Shown here piece after piece: positions 60,911 to 64,000 of a DNA stretch of 64,000 bases (its first letter is position 1; the number at the start of each line of letters is the position of its first letter). Source of the stretch: Henckelia pumila. Taxonomy: Eukaryota > Streptophyta > Magnoliopsida > Lamiales > Gesneriaceae. The notes below the pieces were generated by a model that was not told where the DNA came from, did no database searches, and saw only the letters and a list, made by a program, of their open reading frames with translations. The stretch spans positions 558,001-622,000 of the forward strand of contig NC_133121.1 in assembly GCF_033568475.1 (NCBI RefSeq), read 5' to 3'. Both the position numbers and the translations under genes were made by a program.

Positions 60911-62973
60911 GAGAGAAAGTGCGTATTTATAGAGATAAAGTAGAAGAATTTGAGGTGGTGGGGGAAATTTTTGGCAGGAGCCTCTTTGATTCACACTCAC
61001 TTATCGCTGATAAGTCATCCTTCTTATCTGATAACCAGATATTTTTTTTTGCATTCATCCTACATAATCTATTTTTGTTATATGTCATAAAAAATTTATT
61101 TCATTTCTTCCTAAAAAAAATTCTCTGAGTCGTCTATCTATCTTATTATATTATGAAATTTACAAATTTTGTTTTTGGTGTATTTCAATGAATTTCAAAA
61201 ACTCTCGATAGACAAGGTAAAATAAAAAAAAATTGAATATTTTTTTTTAATAACTTCTCGTAAATTTATAATTAATATATATTTCTATAATCATACAATC
61301 AATTCCTCATAAACTCCATGGAAATTTCCGTTTTGTCTTTGGTCAAAGTTTTTGCCGGATGTGCATAATAAGAACATTTTATGGGGATTGTTTTGGAAGG
61401 TTATTGTTCGGTTTTGATAAGTTTTTATAAAAATATTTTTTGTGAAATGTTTTAAATTTTGTTTTAGGAAAAAACATGTGTTTGAAAAATCACGTCTGTT
61501 TTTCGAAGAAAAAAAAATACAATGGAGGCTAATGTTTTTGTTCGGAAGAAGATTTGAATTTTGATGTACATCTATACCTATTTCTTCTGGCCGCATCACT
61601 TTCCTTTGTGTTGTCATCAACTTAGATTTCAAAATAATAAAATAAAGTCTATAATTTTATATTTTTGGAAAAAATATAAAATTTAAAAAAAAAAGAAAGG
61701 TCAGTGAAAAAAGGTGGGTGGGGGAATTGCGGAATCGAAATGCGTAATTCAAATGTAGTTAAATAATTTGGTGGGGTACACTGACATCGCTTTCTTTCTT
61801 GGCAGTGCATTTATATTTATTTGAGTTGGGAAATGATATTCGACTTCTCGTGTGACGTCTCGTGTACGGAGGCGCGTGTTTCGTGTTTTGTTTGGTCCCA
61901 CTTTCAATCTTGTCTCTTTCCTTCTTTTATCCATTCTAATTTATTTATTTTTATCTAATATCGGGGGAAAAAATTTTCTTTAGAAAACCTTTTTTTTAAG
62001 AAAAAAATTAATTTGGTGCTTCCTGCATATAAAAGAATTTGTGATTATTAAAATATTTGAATATGATGTTAAATATTATTGAAGCAATAATAATAGATTT
62101 GGTTTTTTAATCCATTCAATTTTGGATAAGATGATAAAACAATATTTTATCATTTTTTCAATAATTAATTAATTAATTAATATGAATCAAAAAAGTATAT
62201 GGAGGATAGAACATTAATTTTGCAATGACAATTTTATTCATACGCAAATAAATAACTATTATTTTATTGATATAAAATAAATAATCGATACATCTTTTAA
62301 ACAACAATAAAGTATATGGTCAATTTATTGACATAATTTTGTAAAGTAGTTGATGAACATGCTGACAAGAAAAAATCTCAAAAGGTTCTCGAGACCAAAG
62401 GCCAAGAGTTCGCTATCAACACCTTCTTGTACTAGTTATCGCACAAAGCTCTGTCTAGTGTGGTTGTCTGGCTAGTGTAGACAAACTATTGTGTTAGTCT
62501 GAGGTTTACTCAGCTTGTACCAAAAAAAAGTAACGGTTGCGCGTTCACACGTAAAAAAAATTAAAATGAAATGAAATGAAAAACGTCCAAAAGACCATTG
62601 TCTTAAGAGTTTGGTCAAATTTAATTTGAAGTGAGACCAACAAAATAATTATTATTTAGATATGAATAATAGATAAATTTGTAAATTAAACATGATTTGT
62701 ATAATCACTGTTTTTAGTGAAGATGAAGAAATTCATTTGCATATGATGTATTTCTTTAAAAATAAATGGGTTTTTTTTAAGGGTCGGCATATAGCAAAAA
62801 TTCCAAAATTTCAGACAAAATACTAAAAAAATCCATGATTTAATAATCCATTTTTCTCGATATATGCTAGTAATTAAATATTTTTTCATAGAAGTATTAT
62901 AGAAATAGGTGAGGTGAGATAGTTTTTGAAAAAAAAAATAATAATAAGAGAATGAGATTGATAATTAGGGAAA
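60911..62973. other. Upstream intergenic region
   Basis: AT-rich sequence with no gene that I recognise. A slightly GC-richer block (62340-62520) has no repeat ends that I can define. Open frames at 61291-61632 and 61749-61934 show no family resemblance. Confidence 0.55.
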
Positions 62974-62981
62974 ACAAAAAA

Positions 62982-63886
62982 CAGGGCCGTTCCTATCTGG
63001 AAGCCGAAGAGTCGTCCGACTCGTGCCCATTTTTTTTCAGGGCCTATAATTTTGAAAAAAATAATATTATATAAAAGTGTAAATTGATCCAATATAAATT
63101 AATTATTTTTGGGTTTTTTTCATTCATATATCAGGAAATTATTTTTTCTTTGTCTACTGTCTAGTATAATTTTTTTTTTATTTCTGGGTTTTTTGATAAA
63201 TTTATTTATGAATTTTATTATTCCTATGTATCTTGATAGTTTTTTCAAATATAAATTATTTTTTTCGTGCCCAATATAAACAAAAAACATTTTTATTCCC
63301 TAAATTTATTATATATTAGTTTGGACCAATATAAAAACATATTTTCTGATTCATAAGGGTTGTTCTGATATTAATGAGCATGATTTATTTTCGAAGTTGA
63401 CATTCTTGAAGTTCTCATTACCAAGAGAAACAAAATCGACAATGGATGTAGTGAATTACTTGAAAAAAATTGATGGATATTTCTCAAATACTCATATTGC
63501 TTATAAAATCTTGTTGACTATACTTTTTACAGTTGTAAGTGCAAAAATAAATTTCTCAAATTTAAAGTTTTTCAAAACATTTCCTCAATAAACCATGTTA
63601 TATGGAAAGATTGAATGAATTGATTATGCTATTAATTGAGAAAAAATTCCCTGAACAATTTGATCAATATTGTTAGCTCTAAACTGTTAGACGAGTTATT
63701 TTATAGTAATCATTTTGTACATGTTTGATCTTATTACTCAATTAAAATAAAAATATTTTGATTATTGCACATTTCTTAAATCGAAAAATTTGTTATTAGT
63801 CTAAAAGAATATGAACACGCATTATGATTTAGAGGCCTATTTTAAAAGTTAGACTCATACCCAAAAATTGTTAGGATCTGCTCTGA
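62982..63886 (+). mobile_element. hAT element, deletion derivative with transposase tail
   Basis: The ends CAGGGCCGTTCCTA and TAGGATCTGCTCTG are inverted repeats matching at 11 of 14 positions. The exact 8-bp duplication ACAAAAAA flanks the element (62974-62981 and 63887-63894). Inside, the plus strand from about 63370 to 63675 encodes the hAT C-terminal dimerisation region: IAYKILLTILFTVVSAKINF corresponds to the usual IALRILLTIPVTVASAERSF. After a stop and a shift near 63590 it continues as ERLNELIMLLIEKKFPEQFD. The N-terminal zinc finger and catalytic part are missing, so the element is non-autonomous. The type is that of plant hAT proteins annotated as TTF-zinc-finger / DUF4371. Confidence 0.85.
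63370..63675 (+). pseudogene. hAT transposase C-terminal fragment
   Basis: Remnant of the dimerisation domain inside the element at 62982-63886. The readable part begins with SDINEHDLFSKLTFLKFSLP and includes VVNYLKKIDGYFSNTHIAYK. A stop codon at about 63589 and a frame change separate it from the last block, which ends FDQYC and stop at about 63676. It cannot produce an active enzyme. Confidence 0.8.
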
Positions 63887-64000
63887 CAAAAAAACATATG
63901 ATATGGTATCACAAGGTAACTTTGTGAGACGGATCTCGTATTCGATACAATCCATGAAAATACATTAATTTTTATGCGCAAAATTATTGTAGATATGATC

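Overview
The window is nuclear DNA of a flowering plant. Genes have many GT-AG introns, encoded proteins closely resemble known eudicot families, and the spaces between genes are AT-rich and full of plant transposon debris. A eudicot is well supported; an asterid such as a Lamiales species is only an impression from the style of the repeats.

Positions 1-16.7 kb hold no host gene that I can support. They are a graveyard of mobile DNA: short hAT-type elements that each carry an exact 8-bp target duplication (830-1718, 1730-2418, 13090-13994, 14510-14957), solo LTRs and LTR-like blocks (3507-5004; 5421-10824 with another LTR, 8588-10431, inside it; about 10838-12008), and a GCCTAGGCGG-rich element with a foldback element inside it.

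The genes start at 16.9 kb. In order they are: calreticulin (+, 14 exons, ends HDEL, with unfolded-protein-response motifs upstream), a RING-plus-PHD nuclear-type protein (+), the organelle exonuclease DPD1 (-), translation factor eIF3g (-), a small LLM-type B-class GATA factor (-), a GDP-fucose transporter GFT1 (-) with a broken second copy 3 kb away, the mitochondrial single-stranded DNA-binding protein (-) and a TOPLESS-related corepressor of the TPR2/TPR3 type (-, 25 exons, 1130 residues). All exon sets below join in frame. The genes do not form a pathway. DPD1 and mtSSB both act on organelle DNA, but they lie 20 kb apart and nothing shows joint control.

The spaces between these genes hold Helitron-like elements (21.1-21.7 kb and 31.1-32.6 kb), small MITEs, a tRNA-derived SINE with a 19-bp target duplication (44.8 kb), the 3' remnant of a LINE (45.8-46.7 kb) and, near the end, a hAT element with an exact target duplication that still carries the tail of its transposase (62982-63886).

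The most unusual points are the four TAGGGGTG hAT-type elements, each with its own subterminal motif, two of them side by side with overlapping target duplications; the copy of about 1.5 kb of DPD1 upstream DNA placed directly in front of GFT1, apparently displacing its old leader; and the nested Helitron/MITE structure at 31-32 kb. I found no convincing new multi-gene system.
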